A stretch of DNA of 64,000 bases from Candidatus Rokuibacteriota bacterium (GTDB taxonomy: Bacteria; Methylomirabilota; Methylomirabilia; Rokubacteriales; CSP1-6), in the NCBI GenBank assembly GCA_003220685.1, contig QHTE01000053.1, positions 1 through 64,000 on the forward strand, in the 5' to 3' direction. The notes under the pieces were generated by a model that was not told the origin of the DNA, searched no databases, and saw nothing but the letters and a program-made list of their open reading frames with translations. The position numbers and the translations under genes are program-made. Shown piece by piece: positions 50,752 to 59,635 of this stretch (its first letter is position 1; the number at the start of each line of letters is the position of its first letter).

Positions 50752-53163
50752 GTGGTCATCGGCGGCGGCATCGCCGGCTGCAGCGTCGCCTATCACCTGA
50801 CCAAGCTCGGCTGGCGCGACGTCCTCCTCCTGGAACGTCGCGACATCTCCTGTGGCACGACCTGGCACGCCGCCGGCCTCGTCGGCCAGCTGCGCGCGAC
50901 GCAGAACCTCACGCGCCTGGCCAAGTACGGCGGCGATCTCTACGGACGGCTCGAGGCCGAGACGGGCCAGGCCACGGGCTTCCGCCGCCCGGGCAGCCTG
51001 AGCCTCGCGCGCAACGCGGAGCGCATGCACGAGCTCAAGCGCCTGGCCTCGATGGCGCGCTGCTTCGACGTCGACGTGGACGTCGTCACGCCGGCCGAGG
51101 CCGGACGCCGTTGGCCGCTCCTGCGCACCGACGATCTGGTCGGCGCCCTGTGGCTGCCGCGCGACGGACGCACCAACCCGATCGACACCACCTTGGCGCT
51201 GGCCAAGGGCGCGCGCCTGGGCGGCGCGACGGTCCTCGAGAACGTCGCCGTCACCGGCATCCGCGTCGAGGGCGGGCGCGTCGCCGGCGTGAGGACGACG
51301 GCCGGCGACGTGGCGTGCGAGGTGGTCGTGAATTGCGCCGGCATGTGGGCGCGTAACGTCGGCCTCATGGCCGGTGTCACGGTGCCGCTCCATGCCTCCG
51401 AGCACTTCTATATCGTCACTGAGCCGATGGCCGGCGTGACGCCCGATCTTCCCGTCTTGCGCGACCCCGACGGCTACATCTACGTCCGCGAAGAAGTCGG
51501 CGGCCTGCTCATGGGCGGCTTCGAGCCGGTCGCGAAGCCGTGGGGCATGGAAGGCATCCCCGGCGACTTTGCCTTCTCACTGCTGCCCGAGGACTGGGAG
51601 CACTTCCAGGTCCTGATGGAGCAGGCGCTGATCCGCATCCCGGCGCTCGAGACCGCGCCGGTGCGCCGCCACGTCAACGGTCCCGAGAGCTTCACCCCCG
51701 ACGGCCGCTATCTCCTCGGCGAGGCGCCGGAGTGCCGCAACTTCTTCGTGGCGGCCGGCTTCAACTCGATCGGCATCGCGTCGGGGGCGGGGGCGGGCCG
51801 GGCCGTGGCCGAGTGGATCGTGGGCGGCGAGCCGCCGATGGACCTCTGGGATGTCGACATCCGCCGCGTCGCCCCGTTCCAGGGCAACCCCGCCTATCTG
51901 CGCGATCGCACCGTCGAGATGGTGGGCGCGCTCTACGCGATCCACTGGCCGTACCAGCAGCCGGTGACGGCGCGCGGCGTGCGCAAGAGCGCGCTGCACG
52001 ACCGCCTCGCCGCGCGCGGCGCCTGCTTCGGGGCCGTGCTGGGCTGGGAGCGCGCCAACTGGTACGCGACGCCGGGCATGGAGGCCGCATACGGCTACAG
52101 CTACGGCCGCCAGAACTGGTTTCCGTGCGCGGCCGCCGAGCATCGTGCCGTGCGCGAAGCGGTCGGGCTCTTCGATCAGTCCTCGTTCTGCAAGCTCAGG
52201 CTCGACGGGCCCGATTCGCTCCCGGTGCTCCAGCGTCTGTGCGCGAACGAGGTCGACGTGCCACCCGGCCGCCTGGTCTACACACAGATGCTGAACGCGC
52301 GCGGCGGGATCGAGGCGGACTTGACGGTGACCCGGCTGGCGGACGACGCCTTTCTGATCGTCACGAGCGCGGCCGCGTCCACGCACAACGCTCACTGGAT
52401 CCGGCGTCACCTCGGCGCGGCGCGGGCCGTGCTCACCGACGTCACCTCGGGCGAGGCGGTGCTGGGCGTGATGGGGCCCCTCTCGCGCGCGCTCCTCGCG
52501 CGGCTCACCGACGCCGACCTCTCGAGCGCGGCGTTTCCGTTCCTCTCGTCGCGGGAGATCTGGCTCGCGTCGGCCCCCGTGCGCGCCGCGCGCGTCACCT
52601 ACGTCGGCGAGCTGGGCTGGGAGCTGTACGTTCCAACGGAGTTCGCCGGCGGCGTCTACGACGCCGTGGTCGCGGCGGGAGAAGATGTGGGGCTCCGCCA
52701 CGCGGGCTATCACGCCATGGACTCGCTTCGCATCGAGAAGGCGTATCGCTCCTGGGGCCACGACCTCGGCTGCGAGGACTCACCGCTCGAGGCCGGCCTC
52801 GGGTTCGCGGTGCGCTTCGACAAGCGCGCCTCGTTCGTCGGGCGCGACGCACTGCTGGCTCAGCGCGAGAAGCCGCTCGCCCGGCGGCTCGTGGTGTTCG
52901 TGCTCGACGACTCGGAGCCGCTCTTGTATCACGACGAGCCCATCTGGCGGGATGGCGCGCTCGTCGGGCGCATCGCGTCGGGCGCGTACGGCCATACCCT
53001 CGGCCGCTCCGTCGGGCTCGGCTGGGTCGCGGATCCGGACGGCGTCACCGAGAGTTTCGTGACCACCGGCCGGTGGGAGATCGAGATCGCCTGCGAGCGG
53101 CGGCGGGCGCGCGCCCAGCTCGCCCCGCCGTACGATCCGAAGTCCCTCCGCGTCCGCGCCTGA
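50752..53163 (+). CDS. FAD-dependent dimethylglycine/sarcosine dehydrogenase-like protein with GcvT domain
   Basis: This 803-residue protein has an N-terminal DAO-type FAD domain ('VVIGGGIAGCSVAYHLTKLG', 'SCGTTWHAAGLVGQLRATQN', 'AAGFNSIGIASGAGAGRAVA') and a C-terminal aminomethyltransferase (GcvT-like) half ('EAVGLFDQSSFCKLRLDGPD', 'GELGWELYVPTEFAGGVYDA', 'YRSWGHDLGCEDSPLEAGLG'). This is the layout of dimethylglycine and sarcosine dehydrogenases, which demethylate N-methyl amines and pass the one-carbon unit to tetrahydrofolate. The called GTG starts directly inside the FAD motif; codons upstream (LPSHARV) look coding, but no ATG/GTG/TTG precedes them. ATC at 50725, 7 bases after GAGGAAGGA, may be the real start. 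Confidence 0.9.
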   Translation: MVIGGGIAGCSVAYHLTKLGWRDVLLLERRDISCGTTWHAAGLVGQLRATQNLTRLAKYGGDLYGRLEAETGQATGFRRPGSLSLARNAERMHELKRLASMARCFDVDVDVVTPAEAGRRWPLLRTDDLVGALWLPRDGRTNPIDTTLALAKGARLGGATVLENVAVTGIRVEGGRVAGVRTTAGDVACEVVVNCAGMWARNVGLMAGVTVPLHASEHFYIVTEPMAGVTPDLPVLRDPDGYIYVREEVGGLLMGGFEPVAKPWGMEGIPGDFAFSLLPEDWEHFQVLMEQALIRIPALETAPVRRHVNGPESFTPDGRYLLGEAPECRNFFVAAGFNSIGIASGAGAGRAVAEWIVGGEPPMDLWDVDIRRVAPFQGNPAYLRDRTVEMVGALYAIHWPYQQPVTARGVRKSALHDRLAARGACFGAVLGWERANWYATPGMEAAYGYSYGRQNWFPCAAAEHRAVREAVGLFDQSSFCKLRLDGPDSLPVLQRLCANEVDVPPGRLVYTQMLNARGGIEADLTVTRLADDAFLIVTSAAASTHNAHWIRRHLGAARAVLTDVTSGEAVLGVMGPLSRALLARLTDADLSSAAFPFLSSREIWLASAPVRAARVTYVGELGWELYVPTEFAGGVYDAVVAAGEDVGLRHAGYHAMDSLRIEKAYRSWGHDLGCEDSPLEAGLGFAVRFDKRASFVGRDALLAQREKPLARRLVVFVLDDSEPLLYHDEPIWRDGALVGRIASGAYGHTLGRSVGLGWVADPDGVTESFVTTGRWEIEIACERRRARAQLAPPYDPKSLRVRA

Positions 53164-53177
53164 GGCGCGCTTTCCCC

Positions 53178-54275
53178 CTATCGAAGAAACGGCCAGGCGA
53201 GCTGGCGCCAGTATCCCTGCGGCACGGGACTTCCGCTGATGCCGTAGACCTCGGGCCAGCGCCCCGCGGGCAGGTAGGCGGTGCCGAAGAGCCGGTCGAT
53301 CCACGGCAGGTGCACGGCGAAGTTCTTGTCGACCGGGTTCGCGGCGTGGTGCCAGTGGTGGAAACGCGGCGTGGCCAGCAGCCAGTCGAGCGGCCCCAGG
53401 TCGAACCGCACGTTGGCGTGGATGAAGACCGCGAGGAACGACACGAAGACGAGATACGCGTAGACGGCCGGCGGCGCGAAACCCAGGACGTAGAGCGGCA
53501 CGAACGAGAGGCCGCGCGTCACGACGATGTCGAGCAGGTGCAGGCGCGATCCGGCCAGCCAGTCCATGGTCTCCGACGAGTGGTGGATGGCGTGGAGGCG
53601 CCAGAGCCACGGGACCCGGTGGAAGGCCCGGTGCACCCAGTACTGGGTAAAGTCGGCGACCAGGACGATCTCGAGGAACTGCAGCGCCAGGGGTTGCGCC
53701 GCCACCGCGTCCTGGAGCCAAGGCTGAGTCGCCCATCGAAAGAGCACGCCCGCCGGCAGCATCGTGAGTACGACCGTCACCTGCACCAGGAGGTGGCTCA
53801 TCGCGAAGTGCATGAGATCGGTCGTCCAGCCCGGGCGGAAGATCGCCTGCTCCGGTAGGCGCGGGATCACGCGCTCGAGCGGCACGAAGAGGAGCGCCAG
53901 GATGAACAGGTTCAGCAGGAACCAGTCGAGCCCCACGGCCGTCGTCCCGCCGAGCGTCCCGATCTCGGCGGACGAGCCGCCGAGCAAGGTGCCCGCGGTG
54001 GCGAGCGCGATCCCGGTGAAGCCGAGCACCTTGCGGCGCCGCAGCACCACGCTCAAGGCACCCAGGCCGAAGCCGAGCACGAGCATCACGTAGATCAGAA
54101 AGCGGACCAGCTCGAGCGGATAGAGCGCGCGCGCCGACGGCGTGGTGAGCCAGCTCGGAAACAACAGGCAGAGAACACCGCCGTAGCCGAGTGCGCCGCA
54201 GGTGACCGCGAGGACCCCGCTGATCCAGCCCGAGCCGAAGCGGCGGCCCGCCCCACGGCCGAGCCCCGTGCTCAT
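53178..54275 (-). CDS. Sterol desaturase/fatty acid hydroxylase superfamily membrane protein
   Basis: The ATG at 54275 overlaps the phosphotriesterase-like stop (ATGA) and gives 365 residues with several hydrophobic membrane segments ('ISGVLAVTCGALGYGGVLCL', 'LVRFLIYVMLVLGFGLGALS', 'WFLLNLFILALLFVPLERVI'). Conserved His boxes for a di-iron site are present: 'HRAFHRVPW' (HxxxH), 'HAIHHSSETMDW' (HxxHH) and 'RFHHWHHAANPVDKNF' (HxxHH). Members hydroxylate or desaturate lipids using O2. The first 110 residues are an extra membrane region beyond the catalytic domain. Substrate unknown. Confidence 0.9.
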   Translation of the reverse strand: MSTGLGRGAGRRFGSGWISGVLAVTCGALGYGGVLCLLFPSWLTTPSARALYPLELVRFLIYVMLVLGFGLGALSVVLRRRKVLGFTGIALATAGTLLGGSSAEIGTLGGTTAVGLDWFLLNLFILALLFVPLERVIPRLPEQAIFRPGWTTDLMHFAMSHLLVQVTVVLTMLPAGVLFRWATQPWLQDAVAAQPLALQFLEIVLVADFTQYWVHRAFHRVPWLWRLHAIHHSSETMDWLAGSRLHLLDIVVTRGLSFVPLYVLGFAPPAVYAYLVFVSFLAVFIHANVRFDLGPLDWLLATPRFHHWHHAANPVDKNFAVHLPWIDRLFGTAYLPAGRWPEVYGISGSPVPQGYWRQLAWPFLR

Positions 54276-55321
54276 GCGAAGGCGAAGGCGCGGGCCGGAT
54301 TCTCGACGAGAAGGCGGGCGAGCCCCGCGTCGTCCAGCCCCTTGGCGCGAAGCCGGGGCACCACGTTCACCAGCAGGTGGTGGTAGCCGTAGCCGCCGTA
54401 CTTCACGAGCGAGGTCTTGTAGGCGATGTCGTGCGACAACAAGATTTGATCGCGATGGCCGGCGGCGATGAGCGCGAGCACGTGTGCCATGCGCCCGCCG
54501 TCGTTGGGCATGTCGAAGCTCGGATTGTAGGGATAGAACGAGTTCTCCATCCCGAACAGGTCGTACTCGAGCCAGATGCCGGCCTGGGCGAGGTCGATCA
54601 CCGCCCGCACGTCGCTGATCGTGCGGCAGATGTGACACATGATCGTGCGGCGCAGATCTCCGCCTTCCTTGCGGACTAGCTCCACCAGCTGCATCGGCAT
54701 GTCCGGATGCCGCCCGGGGTGGACCATGAGAGGGGCGCCGGTCTCGCGCTGGGTGACGACCGCCGCGCGCAGCACCTTCCGCTCGTTCTCCGTCCAGGGG
54801 TACGTGGTGCCGATCTCGCCGAGGAGACCGGCGCGGATGCCCGTGTCGCCGACTCCCGAGGTGACGTCGGCGATCATCTCCCGCGCGAGATCGTCCACCG
54901 AGCGGCGGCCCATGTCGGGTGGATGCGAGGCGTCGACGTAGTAGCCGGTGCCCATGACCACGTTGAGACCGGTGGCGCGGGCGATGCGGGCGAGTGCCTG
55001 GGGATCGCGGCCGATCGTCTTGGGGGTCGGATCGACGACGGTCCGGCCGCCGGCGCGCTTGAACAGCAAGATCTCGTCCTGCGCCACCTGCTCGTCGAGC
55101 AGCCGGAGGTTGTCGAGGTTCGCGTTGAAGTTCTGGCGGACCCAGCCGAGGTTCGCCAGGCTCACCGGCTCCCACGCCCGCCCCTTGTCGCTGGCGGCCG
55201 CCGGCTCGGCGAACATCACCGTGAAGTCGATCAGGAGGTGCTCGTGGGGCAGGGTGATGCCGAGCGCGTCCGGCCCCACGGTGCCGAGCACCGTCTGGAC
55301 CTGTCCTTCGAGCGCGCTCAC
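54272..55321 (-). CDS. Phosphotriesterase-family metal-dependent hydrolase
   Basis: This 349-residue protein has a phosphotriesterase-homology TIM barrel. Metal ligands are visible as 'GITLPHEHLLIDFT' (HxH), the bridging residue, here Glu, in 'GLLGEIGTTYP', 'MVHPGRHPD' and 'MCHICRTISD' (two His), and 'LLSHDIAYKTS' (final Asp). 'GYGYHHLLVNVVPRLRAKGL' and 'LLVENPARAFAFA' are typical ends. Glu in place of the carboxylated Lys of true phosphotriesterase points to lactonase or amidase-like homologues. Substrate unknown. It is co-directional with the LLM gene upstream, 19 bases away, and overlaps the sterol-desaturase-like gene by four bases. Confidence 0.9.
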   Translation of the reverse strand: MSALEGQVQTVLGTVGPDALGITLPHEHLLIDFTVMFAEPAAASDKGRAWEPVSLANLGWVRQNFNANLDNLRLLDEQVAQDEILLFKRAGGRTVVDPTPKTIGRDPQALARIARATGLNVVMGTGYYVDASHPPDMGRRSVDDLAREMIADVTSGVGDTGIRAGLLGEIGTTYPWTENERKVLRAAVVTQRETGAPLMVHPGRHPDMPMQLVELVRKEGGDLRRTIMCHICRTISDVRAVIDLAQAGIWLEYDLFGMENSFYPYNPSFDMPNDGGRMAHVLALIAAGHRDQILLSHDIAYKTSLVKYGGYGYHHLLVNVVPRLRAKGLDDAGLARLLVENPARAFAFA

Positions 55322-55340
55322 CGACGGCCCACGACGCGCG

Positions 55341-56276
55341 TTACCGGAAGGCCGGCGCGATCTCCGTGATGAACCGGTCGAGGTCGCGTCGCAGCTCGTC
55401 GATGGGCCGGAACATGCTTGGAATGAACAGCGTGTCGACCCGCGCCGACCGGAGCTGGTGGAGCTGCTCGCGGATCTGGTCGGGCGTGCCCGCCAGGCAC
55501 GTGTCGCGCGCGTCGGCGGCGTGGCGGCCCATGCGCTTGGCGATCGTGTCGGCGAGCTGGTCGACTTCGATCTTGTTGTCGGTGATCAGCAGCGACATGT
55601 TCGCAGAGCGCTTGAGGCTCTTGGGGTCTCGGCCGAGCGCGGCGCAGTGATCGTCGAGGATCTTGCCCTTTCGCGCGAGGACCCGCGGCCCGCCCCAGCA
55701 GTTCCAGTGGTCGGCGTGCTTGGCGACGATCTTGAGCGTGATGCGCTCGCCGCCGCCGCCGATCATCAGCTCGGGGTGAGGGGTCTGCACCGGCTTGGGG
55801 TCGAGGGGGGCGTCGGAGAGCTGGTAGTAGCGCCCCTCGAACGTGGTGCGCCGCTCCTTCCACAGCGACCGGATCACGTGGCAGGCCTCATCGAGCCGCT
55901 CGAGCCGCTCGCGCATCGTGTAGAAGGGAATGCCGTACGCCTTGTGCTCGTTCTGCTGCCATCCCGCGCCCAGGCCGAGCAGGAGCCGTCCGCCGGAGAT
56001 GATGTCGACCTGCGCGGCCATCTTGGCGACCAGGGCCGGATGGCGATAGGTGTTGCCGAGGACGATCGTTCCGACCCGGAGCCGCGGCACCAGGGCCGCC
56101 AGGGCGCTGAGCGTGCTCCACGACTCGAGCATCGCGCCCTCGCGTTCTTTCGTGTTCGGCATGAAGTGATCGGTCACGCAGGCGATGTCCCACCGGCTCG
56201 CCTCGAGATGCTTCCAGAGGTCCAGCACGCCCGCCCAGGTCTGGCCCCCCATGCTCGTGAAGATGCCGAAGCGCAT
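55341..56276 (-). CDS. LLM-class F420-dependent oxidoreductase-like protein
   Basis: The ATG at 56276 after AGAGGAG gives 311 residues. 'MRFGIFTSMGGQTWAGVLDL', 'IACVTDHFMPNTKEREGAML', 'LRVGTIVLGNTYRHPALVAK' and 'GGRLLLGLGAGWQQNEHKAY' are typical of the F420-dependent (LLM) TIM-barrel oxidoreductases, followed by 'HPELMIGGGGERITLKIVAK'. It could use F420 or FMN. It leads an operon with the phosphotriesterase-like and sterol-desaturase-like genes, with gaps of 19 bases and an overlap, and is divergent from the cupin gene 82 bases away. Together these suggest oxidative breakdown of an ester, lactone or lipid-like compound. Confidence 0.9.
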   Translation of the reverse strand: MRFGIFTSMGGQTWAGVLDLWKHLEASRWDIACVTDHFMPNTKEREGAMLESWSTLSALAALVPRLRVGTIVLGNTYRHPALVAKMAAQVDIISGGRLLLGLGAGWQQNEHKAYGIPFYTMRERLERLDEACHVIRSLWKERRTTFEGRYYQLSDAPLDPKPVQTPHPELMIGGGGERITLKIVAKHADHWNCWGGPRVLARKGKILDDHCAALGRDPKSLKRSANMSLLITDNKIEVDQLADTIAKRMGRHAADARDTCLAGTPDQIREQLHQLRSARVDTLFIPSMFRPIDELRRDLDRFITEIAPAFR

Positions 56277-56358
56277 GTGTCGGTCTCCTCTCTTGGTGCC
56301 CACATACTATCGCGACCCCCGCGCTCTTGCGTGATGCTACCTTGACGCGGGAGGTTCT

Positions 56359-56709
56359 ATGGACATCATCCGCATCCACACCGGTTCCGACGGCAAGTCA
56401 CACTTCGAAGAGATCGTGCCGAAGCTCGAGCCGCGCGGCGACAAGTCGGAGAGCGCCGAGCTGATCCCCGGCAGCGGCATCGTCATCCGCCGCTTCGAGC
56501 CGACGCGTTCCAACCCGTGGCACCACGCGCCAGGCCGCTACGCCGTGTTCACGCTCTCCGGTGCGGTCGACATCGAGATCGGCGACGGCACGGTACGCCG
56601 GCTGGGCACGGGCGACATCCTCATCGCCGAGGATCTGACGGGCCAAGGACACGCGACGCGCGAGGTCGGCCCAGAGTCTCGCGTCTCCGTCTTCGTCCCC
56701 CTCGAGTAG
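56359..56709 (+). CDS. Small cupin-domain protein
   Basis: This 116-residue single-domain cupin has 'FEPTRSNPWHHAPGRYAVFT' (first cupin motif, His-His ligands), 'LSGAVDIEIGDGTVRRLGTG' and 'DILIAEDLTGQGHATREVGP' (second motif, His). It probably binds a metal in a beta-barrel and acts as a small dioxygenase or isomerase or as a sensor; the residues are compatible but the reaction is unknown. GGGAGG precedes the ATG. It is divergent from the LLM gene and followed by a large inverted repeat. Confidence 0.85.
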   Translation: MDIIRIHTGSDGKSHFEEIVPKLEPRGDKSESAELIPGSGIVIRRFEPTRSNPWHHAPGRYAVFTLSGAVDIEIGDGTVRRLGTGDILIAEDLTGQGHATREVGPESRVSVFVPLE

Positions 56710-56734
56710 CGTCGATCTCTTGCCGTGCCGGGGC

Positions 56735-56883
56735 GGGGCGGAGTGGGCGGGGTAGGGGTCGAAGGGACCCGTGGCCGTCCGGCGTGCGGCGGACGACGTG
56801 CGCCGGGATGTAGCCCCGCCGCCGCGCGGCAGCGCACGTGTGCCGCGTGGTCGTCTCGACCCCTACCCCGCCCGCTCCGCCCC
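56735..56883. repeat. 28-bp inverted repeats enclosing a 93-bp core (about 149 bp element)
   Basis: GGGGCGGAGTGGGCGGGGTA(GGGGTCGA) at 56735-56762 and its reverse complement at 56856-56883 differ by a single base. The 93-base core also contains complementary ACGTGCGC and GCGCACGT, so the whole segment can fold as a long hairpin. It lies between the convergent cupin and CoA-transferase genes. It may be a strong bidirectional terminator or a small MITE-like element. I see no coding capacity in it and no obvious flanking direct duplication. Confidence 0.85.
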
Positions 56884-56897
56884 ACCGCCGCCTCCAG

Positions 56898-58103
56898 CTA
56901 GATGACGCCTTCCGCCTTCCACTGGGCGAGCTCGTCTAGCGAATGGCCGAGGAGGTCGACGAAGACTTCTTTGTTGTGCTCGCCGGGGATCGGGGCGAGC
57001 CACTTCACACGGCCCGGAGTCTCGGAAAGCTTCAAGGGCGTGCCGGTCGTCTTCAGGCGGCCGTAGGTCGGATGGTCGAGCTCCACGAACATCTCGCGGG
57101 CCTGCACCTGCGGATCGGCGACCATCTCCGCGACGTTGTTGACCGGGGCGGCGGGGACACCGCCGGTGGACAGCGTCTTGACGACTTCGGCCTTGGAGCG
57201 CGCGCTCGTCCAGCCCTGGATGATGGCGGCGACCTGGTCGCGCCGGTCGCGCCGGGCCGCGGCCGTCGCGAATCCGGCGTCCGTCGTGAGATCGCTCCGG
57301 CCGATGATCTCGCAGAAGCGGCGCCAGACCGCGTCGCTGGCTCCGGCGGCGATCGCGACGTGGCCGTCGGTCGTCGGATAGACGCCCGAGCTGGACCCGC
57401 CGAACGAAACGTTGCCCGCGCGTGTGAGGATCTCGCCGCCGACCGTGTAGCGCTCGCCGAGGTTGTCGAGGGCGATGAGCAAGCTGTCCAGGAGCGCCAG
57501 GTCGATGCGCTGGCCGTGGCCCGTTCGCTGACGGTAGTGCAGCGCCGACACGATGCTGAAGGCGCAGAGCATCCCGGCGTAATAGTCCGAGATCGACTGA
57601 CCCGAGCGGGTGGGCGGATGATCGGGGAAGCCGGTGATGCTCATGTAGCCGCTGATCGCCTGGGCCAGCATGTCGTAGCCGCGCTGGGCAGCGTACGGTC
57701 CGTCCTGGCCGAAGGCCGTGATCGAGGCGTAGATGATGTCGGGCTTCACCACTTTGAGGTCTTCGTAGCCGAGCCCGAGGCGCTCGAGAGTGCCGACGCT
57801 GAAGTTCTCGGTCACCACGTCCGAGCGGCAAACGAGCTCCTTGAAAAGCTCGACGCCACGCGGGGTTTTCAGCTCGAGGGTGATACCGAGCTTGTTGCGG
57901 TCCCGGTACTGCGCCGCGGGCACGCGCTCCTCGACGCCGTTGCGCCTGCGCTTGATGCCCAGAGAGACGCGCTCTTGCCCGCGCTCCCGCGACTCGACCT
58001 TGATCACCCGCGCTCCCATGTCGGCCAGGAGCATCGTGCAGAAGGGCATGGCGATGACCTGTCCCAGGTCCAGCACCGTGACGTCGCTCAGCGCCTGATC
58101 CAT
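56898..58103 (-). CDS. CaiB/BaiF family CoA-transferase (type III)
   Basis: The ATG at 58103 gives 401 residues; the 656-residue track ORF includes antisense sequence of the STAS gene. Landmarks are 'DVTVLDLGQVIAMPFCTMLL', 'MGARVIKVESRERGQERVSL', 'ENFSVGTLERLGLGYEDLKV', 'IYASITAFGQDGPYAAQRGY', 'GHGQRIDLALLDSLLIALDN' (catalytic Asp) and 'GEHNKEVFVDLLGHSLDELA'. It transfers CoA between acids; substrates unknown. It shares the fold with, but is clearly divergent from, the copy at 2193. Spacing to the divergent STAS gene is 174 bases, which should hold promoters for both. Confidence 0.93.
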   Translation of the reverse strand: MDQALSDVTVLDLGQVIAMPFCTMLLADMGARVIKVESRERGQERVSLGIKRRRNGVEERVPAAQYRDRNKLGITLELKTPRGVELFKELVCRSDVVTENFSVGTLERLGLGYEDLKVVKPDIIYASITAFGQDGPYAAQRGYDMLAQAISGYMSITGFPDHPPTRSGQSISDYYAGMLCAFSIVSALHYRQRTGHGQRIDLALLDSLLIALDNLGERYTVGGEILTRAGNVSFGGSSSGVYPTTDGHVAIAAGASDAVWRRFCEIIGRSDLTTDAGFATAAARRDRRDQVAAIIQGWTSARSKAEVVKTLSTGGVPAAPVNNVAEMVADPQVQAREMFVELDHPTYGRLKTTGTPLKLSETPGRVKWLAPIPGEHNKEVFVDLLGHSLDELAQWKAEGVI

Positions 58104-58277
58104 GTGCCCTCGATGGCGGCCAAGCCCGCGCCGCCCCGGCGATATTGCGCCGGCCCGGCCGGCCGGGTCAACCGGCGGCGCATCGCGATCGGGCCTGGAA
58201 CGGCAGGATGCCGGCTTCCGCGGGGCTGGGTGATAGCATTGAATCCTGCGCGGCGGACCATTTCCCATGGAGCCGAC

Positions 58278-58652
58278 ATGGACCTGAGGCCGAAACGCTA
58301 CGTGGACACGGTGGTGCTGTCCCCCGTGGGCCGCATCGATCACGCCACGTCGGAGGACTTCAAGATCGCCCTGGCGCCCTACATGACTCGCTGCGCGGAG
58401 GGGCAGGACCGGGTGGTCCTGGACTTCGCAGGGGTGGAGTACATCAGCAGCGTAGGGCTGCGTGTGCTCATGCTGGCCTCCAAGCAGGCCAAGGCCCAGC
58501 GCGGCTCGCTCGGCATCGCGGCCCTGCAGCCGGCCGTGCGAGAGATCTTCGATATCAGCCGGTTCACCATGGTCCTCGACGTCTTCCCGTCGGTCCGCGA
58601 GGGGCTCGCTCGGCTCTCGCCCAAGGCGCTGGCCACGTTCGATGCCGCCTGA
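58278..58652 (+). CDS. STAS-domain anti-sigma factor antagonist
   Basis: This 124-residue STAS protein has 'TVVLSPVGRIDHATSEDFKI', 'DRVVLDFAGVEYISSVGLRV' with the phosphorylatable Ser in 'YISSVGLRVLM', and 'EIFDISRFTMVLDVFPSVRE'. SpoIIAA/RsbV-type antagonists bind an anti-sigma kinase when unphosphorylated and are dephosphorylated by PP2C phosphatases; both partner types are encoded nearby (59636 and 63003). GGAG precedes the ATG. The metallo-hydrolase gene downstream overlaps its end by 11 bases, so the three genes 58278-61750 form one unit. Confidence 0.93.
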   Translation: MDLRPKRYVDTVVLSPVGRIDHATSEDFKIALAPYMTRCAEGQDRVVLDFAGVEYISSVGLRVLMLASKQAKAQRGSLGIAALQPAVREIFDISRFTMVLDVFPSVREGLARLSPKALATFDAA

Positions 58653-59616
58653 CGGGCGCTTGACAGTCAAGTTCTGGGGCACGCGCGGCTCGATCCCGGT
58701 GGCCATGACGTCGGCCGAGGTGCGGCGCAAGCTGATCGCGGCCCTCACCCGCGCCTCTGGACGTAAACTCGAGACGCCCGAGCAGGCGGCGGCCTTCCTC
58801 GACCGCGAGCTCGACTTCGCGGGCTCGCGCACGTTCGGCGGCAACTCGTCGTGCGTGGAGATCGTCACGGACCGGCGGGACTACGTCCTCTGCGATCTGG
58901 GCTCCGGCGCTCGCGTCTTCGGCAACGAGGTCCTCGGCACGCGCGACGCCTCGGGCCAGCGATTTCACGCGTTCATGTCCCACCCGCACTGGGACCACAT
59001 CATGGGCTTTCCGTTCTTCATGCCCGCCTACCAGGCCGGCAACCACATCAAGATCTACGGCTGCCACGCCGACCTCGAGGAGGCCTTTCGGGGCCAGCAC
59101 GCGGCGCCGTGCTTCCCGGTCGATTTCTCGCGCCTGTCCGCCACGATCGAGTTCGTGCGGCTCGAGCCCGACCGCGAGTACGAGATCGCCGGGCTGCGAG
59201 TCCGACCCAAGCTCCAGCGCCACGGCGGCGACTCGTACGGCTACCGGTTCCAGGCGGGCGACAAGGTGGTTGTCTACTCGACTGATGCCGAGCACAAGCA
59301 AGACGATCTGACGGAGATCAAGGCGTTCGCGGAGTTCTTCCGCGACGCCGACCTGGTCATCTTCGACTCGCAGTACTCGCTGGCCGAGGCCACCTCGATC
59401 AAAGAGGATTGGGGACACTCGAGCAACGTCGTCGGGCTCGAGCTGTGTCAGATGGCGCACGCGAAGCGTCTGTGCCTCTACCACCACGAGCCCGTTTCCG
59501 ATGACGAGCGAATCGCCGCGCTGCTCGCCGAGACGCGCCGACTCGAGGAGATCACCCGCACCGACCGGCGGGTGGAGATCCTGGCCGCTTACGACGGCAT
59601 GGAAATCGCTCTCTGA
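58642..59616 (+). CDS. MBL-fold metallo-hydrolase (PQQ-synthesis/ribonuclease-like)
   Basis: The ATG at 58642 overlaps the STAS stop and gives 324 residues. 'VKFWGTRGSIPVAM', 'FGGNSSCVEIVTDRRDYVLC' and 'FMSHPHWDHIMGFPFFMPAY' (H-x-H-x-D-H) define the metallo-beta-lactamase site; later ligands are in 'YSTDAEHKQDD', 'LVIFDSQYS' and 'WGHSSNVVGLEL'. This looks like the cAMP-phosphodiesterase/PqqB-like branch, so a signalling nucleotide phosphodiesterase is possible, although unproven. Its place between STAS and SpoIIE-type phosphatase genes supports a regulatory role. Confidence 0.88.
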   Translation: MPPDGRLTVKFWGTRGSIPVAMTSAEVRRKLIAALTRASGRKLETPEQAAAFLDRELDFAGSRTFGGNSSCVEIVTDRRDYVLCDLGSGARVFGNEVLGTRDASGQRFHAFMSHPHWDHIMGFPFFMPAYQAGNHIKIYGCHADLEEAFRGQHAAPCFPVDFSRLSATIEFVRLEPDREYEIAGLRVRPKLQRHGGDSYGYRFQAGDKVVVYSTDAEHKQDDLTEIKAFAEFFRDADLVIFDSQYSLAEATSIKEDWGHSSNVVGLELCQMAHAKRLCLYHHEPVSDDERIAALLAETRRLEEITRTDRRVEILAAYDGMEIAL

Positions 59617-59635
59617 GCCTTCCGGCCTGAGCCCG

